From Vaginisenegalia massiliensis (GTDB lineage Bacteria > Bacillota > Bacilli > Lactobacillales > Aerococcaceae), in assembly GCF_900604935.1 (NCBI RefSeq), contig NZ_UWPC01000013.1, forward strand, positions 1 to 44,936: a stretch of 44,936 bases of DNA, written 5' to 3'. A model generated the notes under the pieces. It saw only the letters and a program-made list of their open reading frames with translations, was not told where the DNA came from and ran no database searches. Shown one piece after another: positions 1 through 7,590 of this stretch. The translations under genes and the position numbers were made by a program. The first letter of the stretch is position 1. The number at the start of each line of letters is the position of its first letter.

Positions 1-2
1 AT

Positions 3-101
3 CAGAAGATGATCGAAAAGTATATTCGTGATCAAGAAATAGAAGATAGACTGAGTGATAGTATAAGTAAAAAAGAGTATATTGATCCCTTTGCAAAATA
101 G
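3..101 (+). CDS. tnpA: IS200-like transposase TnpA, C-terminal fragment (cut by window start)
   Basis: Only the last 32 codons are visible, ending at TAG 99-101. The tail reads as an amphipathic helix followed by KEYIDPFAK. This matches the usual end of IS200/IS605-family Y1 transposases, whose C-terminal helix carries a YIxxQE-type pattern (here YIRDQE) and ends in KEY/F-x-DPF. The frame is open to the window edge, so the start is outside. The hairpin-rich tail at 138-208 supports an IS right end. It is a fragment only because the window starts here. Identification comes from recognising this tail, not from a catalytic motif. Confidence 0.7.
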   Translation, partial: QKMIEKYIRDQEIEDRLSDSISKKEYIDPFAK

Positions 102-137
102 GTAAAGGGAGTTTGCGGTTGGCAGTCCATTAAAAAA

Positions 138-208
138 AGCCCCTTTAAGGGGCTCGCAGTAACAAGCCCTTCTAGGGCTGACCGTAAAGCCACCAGCTAC
201 GCTGGTGG
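138..208 (+). mobile_element. Right end of the IS200-like element (three hairpins)
   Basis: Three perfect short hairpins follow tnpA: AGCCCC/GGGGCT at 138-154, AGCCCT/AGGGCT at 165-179, and CCACCAGC/GCTGGTGG with a TAC loop at 190-208. IS200/IS605 elements have no terminal inverted repeats. They carry subterminal palindromes that the Y1 transposase recognises, and the last hairpin is the best candidate for the right-end one. The exact cleavage point cannot be placed from one copy. Confidence 0.55.
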
Positions 209-289
209 ATATTTACTTAATGATATTGGATAAAACTCGAAAGAACATTGTTTTCAAAAAAACAGCACTATATTGCATAAAATAAAGAA

Positions 290-354
290 TGGACAAAACA
301 TTTACATACAATTTACAAGCATTTTACATAAAATCAATTATAGATTCATATAAT
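290..354 (+). promoter_or_regulatory. Pho box and promoter of the phosphodiester-type importer operon
   Basis: TTTACA hexamers start at 301, 312 and 323, exactly 11 bp apart, with a degenerate fourth (TGGACA) at 290. This is the layout of PhoP boxes in Bacillus (TT[A/T]ACA direct repeats with an 11-bp period). A perfect TATAAT lies at 349-354, about 20 bp after the last repeat, and no good -35 is present, as expected for an activated promoter. The -10 overlaps an upstream ATG at 353, so that ATG cannot be the start of the next gene. Confidence 0.75.
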
Positions 355-388
355 GAGGGCAGACCAAAAAAAATCGGAGGACGATAAA

Positions 389-1474
389 ATGAAACTCTTA
401 AAAATGGCGACCCTATTAAGTTTATGTAGTTCGTTAATGATGACCGGAACAAGTGTAATGGCTGCTGAAGCGAAATTAGACGGTATTTCAGTAGAAGAAT
501 TAGCAAAAAAAGCCAAAGAAGAAGGTAAAGTAGAATCTGTCGGAATGCCAGATACTTGGGCAAACTGGGTGGGGACTTGGACTGATCTTAAAGAAAAAAA
601 TGGTATTGAACACAAAGATACCGATATGAGTTCTGCTGAAGAGTTAGCTATTTTCGAAAAAGAAGGCAAGAAAGCAACTAAAGACATCGGTGATGTGGGT
701 CAATCTTATGGACCATTAGCGAAAGAAAAAGGCTTAACATTACCATACAAACCAAGTACATGGGATTCGATTCCTGAATGGGCAAAAGATGAAGAAGGAC
801 ACTGGGTTGTCGGTTACTATGGAACCATTTCTTTCATGGTCAATAAAGACAAAGTCAAAGAAGTACCTAAAACTTGGGATGACTTATTAAAAGGTAAATA
901 TAAAGTAACGATTGGCGACGTTTCAACAGCAACTCAAGCTCAAAATGCTGTTTTATCAGCGGCTTTAGCTAAAGGTGGCGATGAAACAAATATTAAACCA
1001 GGTTTAGAAATATTCGCTAAATTACAAGAACAAGGTCGTCTTGATTTAGGTGATTCAAGTTTACAACGTTTAGAAGCTGGCGAAATCGAAGTTGCCATTA
1101 TGTGGGATTTCAATGCGTTGAACTACCGTGATCAAGTGACTAAATCTAATAAAAATGCACAGTATGAAGTCTTAATTCCAGCTGATGGTGCTATCCAATC
1201 GGGTTATGCTACCGTGATCAACAAAAACGCACCACACCCATATGCAGCAGCTATGGCTCGTGAATATATCCTTTCTGATCAAGGTCAAATTAATTTAGCT
1301 AAAGGATATGCTAAGCCAATCCGTAGCGATGTGAAATTACCAGAAGATATTGCTAAGAAATTATTACCTGAAGAACAATATAAAAAAGCTCGTCCAATTA
1401 AAGACTATAAAGCTTGGGAAAAAACAGCCAACACTATGGGTGAAGTTTGGCAAGAAGAAGTTCTTTCAAACTAA
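389..1474 (+). CDS. ABC transporter substrate-binding protein (PotD/AfuA/PhnS-like), organic-phosphorus importer
   Basis: This 361-residue protein has an N-terminal signal sequence (residues 1 to about 26, ending SVMAA) and a type-2 periplasmic-binding fold. The fold shows in the GYYGTISFMVNKDKVKEVPKTWDDL stretch and the late IQSGYATVINKNAPHP segment typical of iron, polyamine and 2-aminoethylphosphonate binding proteins. The start is ATG 389, with GGAGG at 376-380. An in-frame ATG at 353 overlaps the -10 box. The only N-terminal Cys (C13, in LLSLC) is not a normal lipobox, so how the protein stays at the cell surface is unclear. Downstream come two permeases, an ATPase and two phosphodiester-cleaving enzymes. 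That context and the Pho box suggest a phosphorus-containing ligand, perhaps a glycerophosphodiester. The ligand is inference. Confidence 0.8.
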   Translation: MKLLKMATLLSLCSSLMMTGTSVMAAEAKLDGISVEELAKKAKEEGKVESVGMPDTWANWVGTWTDLKEKNGIEHKDTDMSSAEELAIFEKEGKKATKDIGDVGQSYGPLAKEKGLTLPYKPSTWDSIPEWAKDEEGHWVVGYYGTISFMVNKDKVKEVPKTWDDLLKGKYKVTIGDVSTATQAQNAVLSAALAKGGDETNIKPGLEIFAKLQEQGRLDLGDSSLQRLEAGEIEVAIMWDFNALNYRDQVTKSNKNAQYEVLIPADGAIQSGYATVINKNAPHPYAAAMAREYILSDQGQINLAKGYAKPIRSDVKLPEDIAKKLLPEEQYKKARPIKDYKAWEKTANTMGEVWQEEVLSN

Positions 1475-1494
1475 GACGATAGCTTTTGCGAAAA

Positions 1495-1526
1495 GACTAA
1501 AAGGATGGGAAACCATCCTTTTTTAG
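1495..1526 (+). terminator. Terminator/attenuator hairpin after the binding-protein gene
   Basis: AAGGATGG, a GAAA loop and CCATCCTT are followed by TTTT (1501-1524), with a further GACTA/TAGTC pairing outside. It lies between the binding-protein gene and the first permease gene. Partial termination at this point would give more binding protein than membrane parts, a common arrangement in ABC importer operons. Confidence 0.75.
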
Positions 1527-1546
1527 TCGAGCGGAAAGGAACGAAA

Positions 1547-2398
1547 ATGAAGAAATATTCATACATACTCTTATTATTGCCCTTTTTGATAGTGGTGGGC
1601 CTCTATGAATTAGCTCCCATCGTATCAATCTTTGTATCTTCCTTTAAAAGTGCTGATAGTGTGGCTTTTAATTTTAGTTTAGAACATTATCACAAGGCTT
1701 TTACCAGTAAATTCTATCTTTTGGCTATTAAAAATAGTGGTATTATAGCGGTCTTATCCACTATTTTAGGACTAATCGGTGGCCTGTTTGGAGCCTTTGC
1801 GATTTACTCTAGCCAAGGAGAGTTGCGTAAATTTTTCGTTAATATTGTTAATATGGCCTCGAACTTCCAAGGTGTCCAATTAGCTTTTGCCTTTATGATT
1901 ATGTTGGGTAACGCTGGGACATTTATCTTATTAGGTGAAAAGATGGGCTTTAATTTCTTGAAAGAATTCGATCTTTATTCTGTTACGGGAATCATGTTGA
2001 CCTTCGTCTATTTCCAAATTCCCTTAGCTATTATTTTGCTCTATCCTGCTTTTGACCGGGTACAAAGTCAATATATCGAAGCAGCAGAATTGATGAATTG
2101 TGGAGGAATGAAGTTCTGGCGTCATATTGGTTTACCCATTATTTTGCCTAATATTTTTGCTACTGTCTCAGTATTATTTGCTAATGCTTTTGCGGCCTAC
2201 GCGACACCTTATGCCTTAGTGGGGAATAACTTTGCTTTGTTACCCATTCGTATCTCAACTATGTTTCAAGGGGAAGCAATACCACGGCCCGAATTTGGTA
2301 GTGCCTTATCGGTTATCATGCTTTCAGCGATAGCAATCGTGAGTATGCTAGCAACATTAGCAACCCGTTTAACGAATAAGGGAGGCCTCTATGAATAA
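1547..2398 (+). CDS. ABC transporter permease (first of pair)
   Basis: This 283-residue protein has about six hydrophobic segments, starting with one at residues 4-25. The EAA loop reads EAAELMNCGGMKFWRHIGLP, the site that docks on the ATPase. It belongs to the binding-protein-dependent permease family (PotB/PhnU-like). I chose ATG 1547, preceded by AAAGGA. An earlier in-frame ATG at 1505 lies inside the terminator hairpin and has no ribosome binding site. Its stop overlaps the start of the next permease by 8 nt, which indicates translational coupling. Confidence 0.85.
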   Translation: MKKYSYILLLLPFLIVVGLYELAPIVSIFVSSFKSADSVAFNFSLEHYHKAFTSKFYLLAIKNSGIIAVLSTILGLIGGLFGAFAIYSSQGELRKFFVNIVNMASNFQGVQLAFAFMIMLGNAGTFILLGEKMGFNFLKEFDLYSVTGIMLTFVYFQIPLAIILLYPAFDRVQSQYIEAAELMNCGGMKFWRHIGLPIILPNIFATVSVLFANAFAAYATPYALVGNNFALLPIRISTMFQGEAIPRPEFGSALSVIMLSAIAIVSMLATLATRLTNKGGLYE

Positions 2399-3182
2399 AA
2401 ATAAACTCTCAGTGAAAATTATTATCCTGGTTTTATCAGTTTACTTATTATTGCCTCTCGTATTTACTTTTTTGAATGCGATATTTGCTGATTTTACGGG
2501 TTTGCTACCTAAAAATTTTACTTTGGATTTTGTTAAATTGGTCTTTGCATCTGCGGATAACAGTGAATCGATTTACCCTGCATTAATGCGGACAGCTTTT
2601 CTATCCTTCATCGCTCCGTTCCTCCTTTTAGTGACTCTTTTACTATTATTCTTTGTTATTCGTCAAGTGAATCCTAAATTAGAGAAATATACAGATGTAT
2701 TAGCTAAGATTCCTTATGGTATTCAAGGAGTTATTTTGGCGGTTTCGATTTTGAGTCTGTATTCGCAACAAGAAACGGTATTAGGCGATCGACGAGTGAT
2801 GATTATTGGTTGTTATTTAATCATGATTCTACCTTATATGTATACTGGGATTAAGAATGCCTTATCTACGATTGAATGTGAACAAATTTTTCAAGCGGCC
2901 GAAATTCTAGGGGCTAGTCGGATTTATACGTATTTTCGCATTGTTGTGCCAAGTATTGCTAAAGGGTTGATTGCCAGTTTAATTTTATCGATTGGGATTT
3001 TGTTTGGCGACTTTGTTATCGTGAATATTTTAGCAGGGTCAAGCTTTGAAAACTTAGGCGTCTTTCTACAAGCGATTGGTAACAAATCGGGTCACGCAGC
3101 AAGTGTGATTTCAGTCGTCATGTTCTTAGTGATGTTATTGATTTCGTCTTATGCCCATCGTCTTCAGAAAAAACAGAAATAA
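2391..3182 (+). CDS. ABC transporter permease (second of pair)
   Basis: This 263-residue membrane protein has roughly six transmembrane segments and an EAA-type loop (QAAEILGASRIYTYFRIVVP). It is PotC/PhnV-like in layout and pairs with the preceding permease to form the channel. Its start overlaps the preceding stop. Ribosome binding site GGGAGG lies at 2380-2385. The ATPase gene follows after 12 nt. Confidence 0.85.
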   Translation: MNKNKLSVKIIILVLSVYLLLPLVFTFLNAIFADFTGLLPKNFTLDFVKLVFASADNSESIYPALMRTAFLSFIAPFLLLVTLLLLFFVIRQVNPKLEKYTDVLAKIPYGIQGVILAVSILSLYSQQETVLGDRRVMIIGCYLIMILPYMYTGIKNALSTIECEQIFQAAEILGASRIYTYFRIVVPSIAKGLIASLILSIGILFGDFVIVNILAGSSFENLGVFLQAIGNKSGHAASVISVVMFLVMLLISSYAHRLQKKQK

Positions 3183-3194
3183 GAGGAGAAACCT

Positions 3195-4214
3195 ATGTCA
3201 TTTATTGAAATTAAGCATGTTAGTCAGTCTTATGACCGTCAACATAATGTCTTAGAGGATTTAAGTTTAGCTATTGAAGAAGGTCAAATGGTCACTTTAC
3301 TTGGACCATCAGGATGTGGTAAGTCAACTCTTCTTCGTTTAATTGCTGGCTTTGAAAAATTACAAGAGGGCGCTATTTTAATTAATGGGCAAGATGTCAG
3401 TCAATTGCCACCGAGCCAACGTCAAATTGGGATGGTCTTTCAACAATATTCTTTATTTCCTAACTTGAATGTCTTTGATAATATTGCCTTTGGTTTAAAA
3501 ATGGCGAAAGTGAATAAAGAAGAGATTCAAACTCGAGTTAAAGAAATTTTGGCTTTAATTAATCTAACTGGACGGGAAAATGATTTCCCTAATCAATTAT
3601 CGGGTGGTCAGAAGCAACGGGTGGCTCTGGGCAGAGCGCTCATTACTAAACCTAAGGTTTTGCTATTAGATGAACCTTTATCGGCGATTGATGCTTTATT
3701 ACGGAAGAATCTTCAACAAGAAATTCGCCGTATCCAACAAGAAATGAATATTACTGCCATCTTCGTGACCCATGATCAGACAGAAGCCATGGCAATTTCT
3801 GATCAAATCCATATTATGAACGAAGGGAAAATTATTCAATCAGGTAGCCCGCGAGATATCTATACGCATCCTAAGAATTTATTTGCAGCTCAATTTATTG
3901 GCCAATATAACCTTTTAGCTGCAGACCAAGTCAAACAGTTACTAGGTTATGAGACCATCCATTCGGTAGCGATTCGTCCCGAAACGATTGAAATAGGAGA
4001 CGTTTTTCTTGAAGAAGGAGAAGATTACTTTTCTACTCAAGCTAAAATCACAGACGTTCAAACCAATGGAAATATTCTGACCTATCGTTTATTGACCGAG
4101 TCAGGAATTGAGCTTCGAGCGGATCAAATTTTCCGTAGTTTTAATTATTTTAAAGTGGGGGATACGTATCCAATTTTCATTAAGAAAGATAATATTCTGG
4201 AGGTTCCAGCATGA
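3195..4214 (+). CDS. ABC transporter ATP-binding protein (PotA/MalK type)
   Basis: This 339-residue protein carries Walker A GPSGCGKST at 37-45, a Q-loop in MVFQQYSLFPN, signature LSGGQKQR at 135-142, Walker B LLLDE at 156-160, and the switch His in FVTHDQTEA. The roughly 100-residue C-terminal extension resembles the TOBE regulatory domain of the polyamine/iron/sugar subgroup. It energises the two preceding permeases. GAGGAG precedes the start, and its TGA overlaps the ATG of the phosphoesterase gene (ATGA), so the two are coupled. Confidence 0.9.
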   Translation: MSFIEIKHVSQSYDRQHNVLEDLSLAIEEGQMVTLLGPSGCGKSTLLRLIAGFEKLQEGAILINGQDVSQLPPSQRQIGMVFQQYSLFPNLNVFDNIAFGLKMAKVNKEEIQTRVKEILALINLTGRENDFPNQLSGGQKQRVALGRALITKPKVLLLDEPLSAIDALLRKNLQQEIRRIQQEMNITAIFVTHDQTEAMAISDQIHIMNEGKIIQSGSPRDIYTHPKNLFAAQFIGQYNLLAADQVKQLLGYETIHSVAIRPETIEIGDVFLEEGEDYFSTQAKITDVQTNGNILTYRLLTESGIELRADQIFRSFNYFKVGDTYPIFIKKDNILEVPA

Positions 4215-5155
4215 AATTAACTTTAAAAAATGATAACTTTCGGATTATGCAACTGACTGATTTACATTTTAAAGTTTGGCAAGAAGGCCATCCTAGCTTG
4301 GCTTTTGATTATGAAACTGTTCGATTAGTTGAACAGTTAATTCAGCATGCGCAACCGGATTTACTAGTTATTTCAGGGGACTTAGTCGATAGTCCGTATA
4401 TTGAGGATCCTTTTGCCACACAAGCTCACATAATCGGTTGGTTAAATAGTTTAAATATCCCTGTTTTGGTAACTTATGGTAATCATGATTCGGAATGTCG
4501 TACTAGTCGACAAAGGCTAAATGAAGGCTTGGCTTCCTTGAATCTTCAAATTGAGAAAGAAAATTTGACCGTCCTTAATGATCGCGTTAACTTCACGGTG
4601 CCAATTTATGGCTTAAATAATCAAGTAGTTTGTCAATTATATATCCTTGATAGTGGTGATTATTTAAGTCAGTTTCGGCTTGGGGAAGGGCAGTTTGATT
4701 TTTCCACCCAAGTTGAAGGTCAAAGTATTTATGCCGCTATTAGTGATGAACAAAATCAATGGCTCGAACAGATTGGGCAAGTAAACCAAGCAGCCGGGGT
4801 ACGCCATGATATTATGTTCTGCCATATTCCGTTGCCAGAATACAAACAGGTTCCCATGCCTTTTCTTGAGGGGGTTATGGAAGAAGGCGTGTGTTCTGCT
4901 GACGAAAATTCGGGAACTTTTGCTACCATACAACAAGCAACACAAATTAAATTTATTAGTGTTGGACATGATCATGACAATAATTTCCACGGAGTCTATC
5001 AAGGTTTACATCTGTGCTATGGTCAACCTTCTGGCTATGGTTCTTATGGAAAATTACCGCGGGGGGCACGGATCTTTGATATCCACGAATCAGGTCAGGT
5101 TACCACTTGGCTGATTGATTCGACAAATCTAACTAAATCTGAGGTGAGAGAATAA
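4211..5155 (+). CDS. Calcineurin-like metallophosphoesterase, operon partner of the importer
   Basis: All five motifs of the two-metal phosphoesterase family are visible: TDLHF (D17, H19), SGDLVD (GD 56-57), GNHD (90-93), CHIP and GHDHD. There is no signal peptide, so the 314-residue enzyme acts in the cytoplasm. It overlaps the ATPase gene by 4 nt and is followed directly by a glycerophosphodiester phosphodiesterase gene. The cluster therefore appears to import phosphoesters and hydrolyse them inside. The substrate (phosphodiester or phosphomonoester) cannot be read from sequence. A YkuE-like or cyclic-nucleotide phosphodiesterase role remains possible. Confidence 0.85.
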   Translation: MKLTLKNDNFRIMQLTDLHFKVWQEGHPSLAFDYETVRLVEQLIQHAQPDLLVISGDLVDSPYIEDPFATQAHIIGWLNSLNIPVLVTYGNHDSECRTSRQRLNEGLASLNLQIEKENLTVLNDRVNFTVPIYGLNNQVVCQLYILDSGDYLSQFRLGEGQFDFSTQVEGQSIYAAISDEQNQWLEQIGQVNQAAGVRHDIMFCHIPLPEYKQVPMPFLEGVMEEGVCSADENSGTFATIQQATQIKFISVGHDHDNNFHGVYQGLHLCYGQPSGYGSYGKLPRGARIFDIHESGQVTTWLIDSTNLTKSEVRE

Positions 5156-5887
5156 GTGGTTTGTAAAATTATTGCTCATCGCGGGTTTAGTAGCCGATAT
5201 CCGGAGAATACATTACTAGCTTTTAAGAAAGCAGTCGAATTTGGTTGTGATGGTATTGAATTGGATGTTCATTTGACCCGTGATCAAGAAGTAGTCATAT
5301 GTCATGATGAATCAATTGATCGCACTTCTAATGGACATGGCTTAATCAAAGATTTGACCTTGGCTCAGCTTAAACAGTATCGATTTGACAAGGGATATGA
5401 TAGTAAGGATCCTTTTGAATTAGTGGATATCCAGATCCCAACTTTATCTGAATTACTTGAATGGTTAAAAACGAAGAATCTCGAGGTCAATATTGAAATC
5501 AAAAATAATATTTTTTCTTATCCTGGAATCGTGGAAAAAGTATTGAATTTGGTCACAACTTACGGTGTAGAAGATAGAACGATTATTTCTTCTTTTAATC
5601 ATTATACGATTCAAGAAGTGAAAAAGCAGATGCGGAATATGAAGTGTGGCTTCTTAACGGAGACAACTCAACTTGATCCAGGCCGCTATTGCTATGATTA
5701 TCAAGTAGAATGCTATCATCCGGATTTCCAAACACTGATTCCACAGGTGGTGGAGAGCTGTCGTGATCATCAAATTGAGCTAAATGTTTGGACAGTCAAT
5801 CAAGCTAATCAGATGAAAGCACTAGCAGCCTTACCGGTCCACCGAATTATCACCAATGAAGTAGCCTTGGCCAAGCAAATACTGTGA
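5156..5887 (+). CDS. Glycerophosphodiester phosphodiesterase (cytoplasmic, GDPD family)
   Basis: This 243-residue GDPD-fold enzyme has AHRG (HR at 8-9), ENT (E17), the metal-binding pair in DGIELDVHLT (E35, D37) and CHDE (H50). The family splits glycerophosphodiesters into sn-glycerol 3-phosphate and an alcohol. It has no signal peptide, so the substrate must be imported, presumably by the preceding ABC system. The start is GTG immediately after the previous TAA (TAAGTG), with GAGGTGAG upstream. Translation is therefore coupled. It is the last gene of the operon. Confidence 0.88.
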   Translation: MVCKIIAHRGFSSRYPENTLLAFKKAVEFGCDGIELDVHLTRDQEVVICHDESIDRTSNGHGLIKDLTLAQLKQYRFDKGYDSKDPFELVDIQIPTLSELLEWLKTKNLEVNIEIKNNIFSYPGIVEKVLNLVTTYGVEDRTIISSFNHYTIQEVKKQMRNMKCGFLTETTQLDPGRYCYDYQVECYHPDFQTLIPQVVESCRDHQIELNVWTVNQANQMKALAALPVHRIITNEVALAKQIL

Positions 5888-5892
5888 ATAGT

Positions 5893-5943
5893 TCCCCTTG
5901 TTTACTGTGAAGGCAGTTTATAAGGGGATTTTTATATATTTCA
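5893..5943 (+). terminator. Intrinsic terminator of the importer/phosphodiesterase operon
   Basis: TCCCCTT (5893-5899) pairs with AAGGGGA (5932-5938), with an inner ACTG/CAGT stem. A T-run follows. Confidence 0.85.
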
Positions 5944-6075
5944 GATTAGCAAGTTTGTTTCGAATTTGTTGGGTCAATATTTTGGTAATTCTTGGTGATT
6001 TTCGGTATGATAATCTTACTTAAATTACAATGAGTATTTGATTATTGGGCTGAAAAAAGGAGGCGGTTAAACGTC

Positions 6076-7368
6076 GTGAGTAAACAACAGTGGAATCAGT
6101 TAAAACAAACTTCATGGTTCTATCCCGCCATTTTTGGGATCTTAAGTGCCCTCTTAGCAATTGGCTTAACCTTTATGGATCACTATCTGCAAGGGGTATT
6201 AGATCATCGCGTGCTGATGCCTTTCTTTATTTCGGTAGATTTGTCGATCCAGATTCTCAATACTGTGGCGGTGGTCTCAGCTACAATTTTGACCTTTACC
6301 TTTTCAACGACCATGGTCGTTCTTACTACTTTCTCATCCCAGTACTCACCCAGTTTGGTGGAAAATTTCTTAAATGATACCATTACCTTAAAGGCCTTTG
6401 GTATTTTCTTTGGTGGGTTTACTTATACGATTACGGCCTTGTTGCTTTTGGATATTAATTTAGACCAGAAGAAAGTCATTGTAGCTAGCTTTTGTATTTT
6501 CTATGTTCTCATCGATTTAATTTATTTTAATCGTTTTATTCGCGCGGTTATAAATTATATTCAACCAAGCGGCTTAATTGTCCGCTTGAATCGTGAGGCC
6601 GAAAAGCATATCGATCAATATGCTAGTTTGATGGAAGGTAAGCAAGTTGTCGAATGGGAAGAACTCCCATTGGATGATTATCCTCATCAATATGACATCA
6701 TGTCCCATCAAGATGGGTATCTACAAGAAATTCGTGCGAATGACATGATGGAATTAGTCAATCAGGCTGGCTTAGCAGCTGTATTCCATCAGGTGGTGGG
6801 TGATTTTGTAACCAAGGACACGGCTGTAGCCACGCTATTATCTCATCATGAAGTCGAGGAGAAAGAGCTTGAAATATTAAGAGATAAAGTCCAGAAAACT
6901 TTGCAAATTGGCTTTGTCCGAACGGGTGAACAAGATTTTCTCTTTTCGATTCAAAAAATTATGGATATTAGTATGAAAGCTATATCTAATACCGTTTATG
7001 CGCCGAATTCGACTTTATCCTCTATGAATGTGATTCGGGTCTTGCTTCGAACCATCGCTGGTTTTGAAGATGGATACCGTCTAGAACAAGGACAGAATAA
7101 AGAAACATTCGTTGCCTTTAAAACTTTAAATTTCCTGCAAATTCTAGAAGATATCTATGACCCAGTTTTCTCATACGGTTATACTAATGGTATTATCGTT
7201 AAATATATCTTTGATTCGTTAGCAACGATTAAAGAAGGGGCTACGCAAGAAAATCGCGAGAAAGTAAACGAGTATGTTAAGAACCTTCAAGATTTGTTGG
7301 AAAATAACAAGGAACAGCATGTAAATTATCATTATCAGAAAGACTTTGAGAAGATTTTGGCAGACTAA
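6076..7368 (+). CDS. DUF2254 family membrane protein
   Basis: This 430-residue protein has about four hydrophobic segments in its first 160 residues and a long soluble C-terminal part. The N-terminal pattern, with TFSTTMVVLTTFSSQYSPSLV after the second or third segment, is the hallmark of DUF2254 proteins, whose function is unknown. The start is GTG 6076, with GGAGG about 12 nt upstream and no better ATG. It has its own terminator and no Pho box, so it is probably a separate unit lying between two phosphorus operons. Its link to phosphorus metabolism is by position only. Confidence 0.75.
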   Translation: MSKQQWNQLKQTSWFYPAIFGILSALLAIGLTFMDHYLQGVLDHRVLMPFFISVDLSIQILNTVAVVSATILTFTFSTTMVVLTTFSSQYSPSLVENFLNDTITLKAFGIFFGGFTYTITALLLLDINLDQKKVIVASFCIFYVLIDLIYFNRFIRAVINYIQPSGLIVRLNREAEKHIDQYASLMEGKQVVEWEELPLDDYPHQYDIMSHQDGYLQEIRANDMMELVNQAGLAAVFHQVVGDFVTKDTAVATLLSHHEVEEKELEILRDKVQKTLQIGFVRTGEQDFLFSIQKIMDISMKAISNTVYAPNSTLSSMNVIRVLLRTIAGFEDGYRLEQGQNKETFVAFKTLNFLQILEDIYDPVFSYGYTNGIIVKYIFDSLATIKEGATQENREKVNEYVKNLQDLLENNKEQHVNYHYQKDFEKILAD

Positions 7369-7384
7369 ATGGTTGGCCAATCAA

Positions 7385-7419
7385 GGCGGGCACCTAATTT
7401 AAGGTGTCGACCTTTTTTT
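7385..7419 (+). terminator. Terminator after the DUF2254 gene
   Basis: A stem with CACCT (7391-7395) and AGGTG (7402-7406), extended imperfectly by GGC/GACC pairs, is followed by seven T. Confidence 0.7.
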
Positions 7420-7506
7420 GTACTCAGTGTACGTATAATGAAGACAATTGTCTTTAAACGAATAATGTTTATTTTTTGTAAATTTGTAAAGGGCCTCCAT
7501 CTGACC

Positions 7507-7570
7507 TGTTCAGAAATTTTACACAAGTTTTACACTAAATCAACATAAACTTGGTAAGGTTATTTATAGA
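7507..7570 (+). promoter_or_regulatory. Pho box and promoter of the phnD operon
   Basis: TTTACA at 7518 and 7529 and TCAACA at 7540 are spaced 11 bp apart, with a degenerate TGTTCA at 7507. A plausible -10 (TATAGA) lies at 7565-7570, at the same distance as in the promoter at 290-354. An imperfect palindrome (AACTTGGTAAGGTT, 7548-7561) between box and -10 resembles half of the larger palindrome in front of phnG. Confidence 0.72.
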
Positions 7571-7590
7571 AAAATATAGGAGGCTTACTC

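Noticed and set aside
353-388. ATG 353 as start of the first binding protein
   Set aside because: It overlaps the TATAAT box and has no ribosome binding site; ATG 389 has GGAGG and begins a signal peptide.
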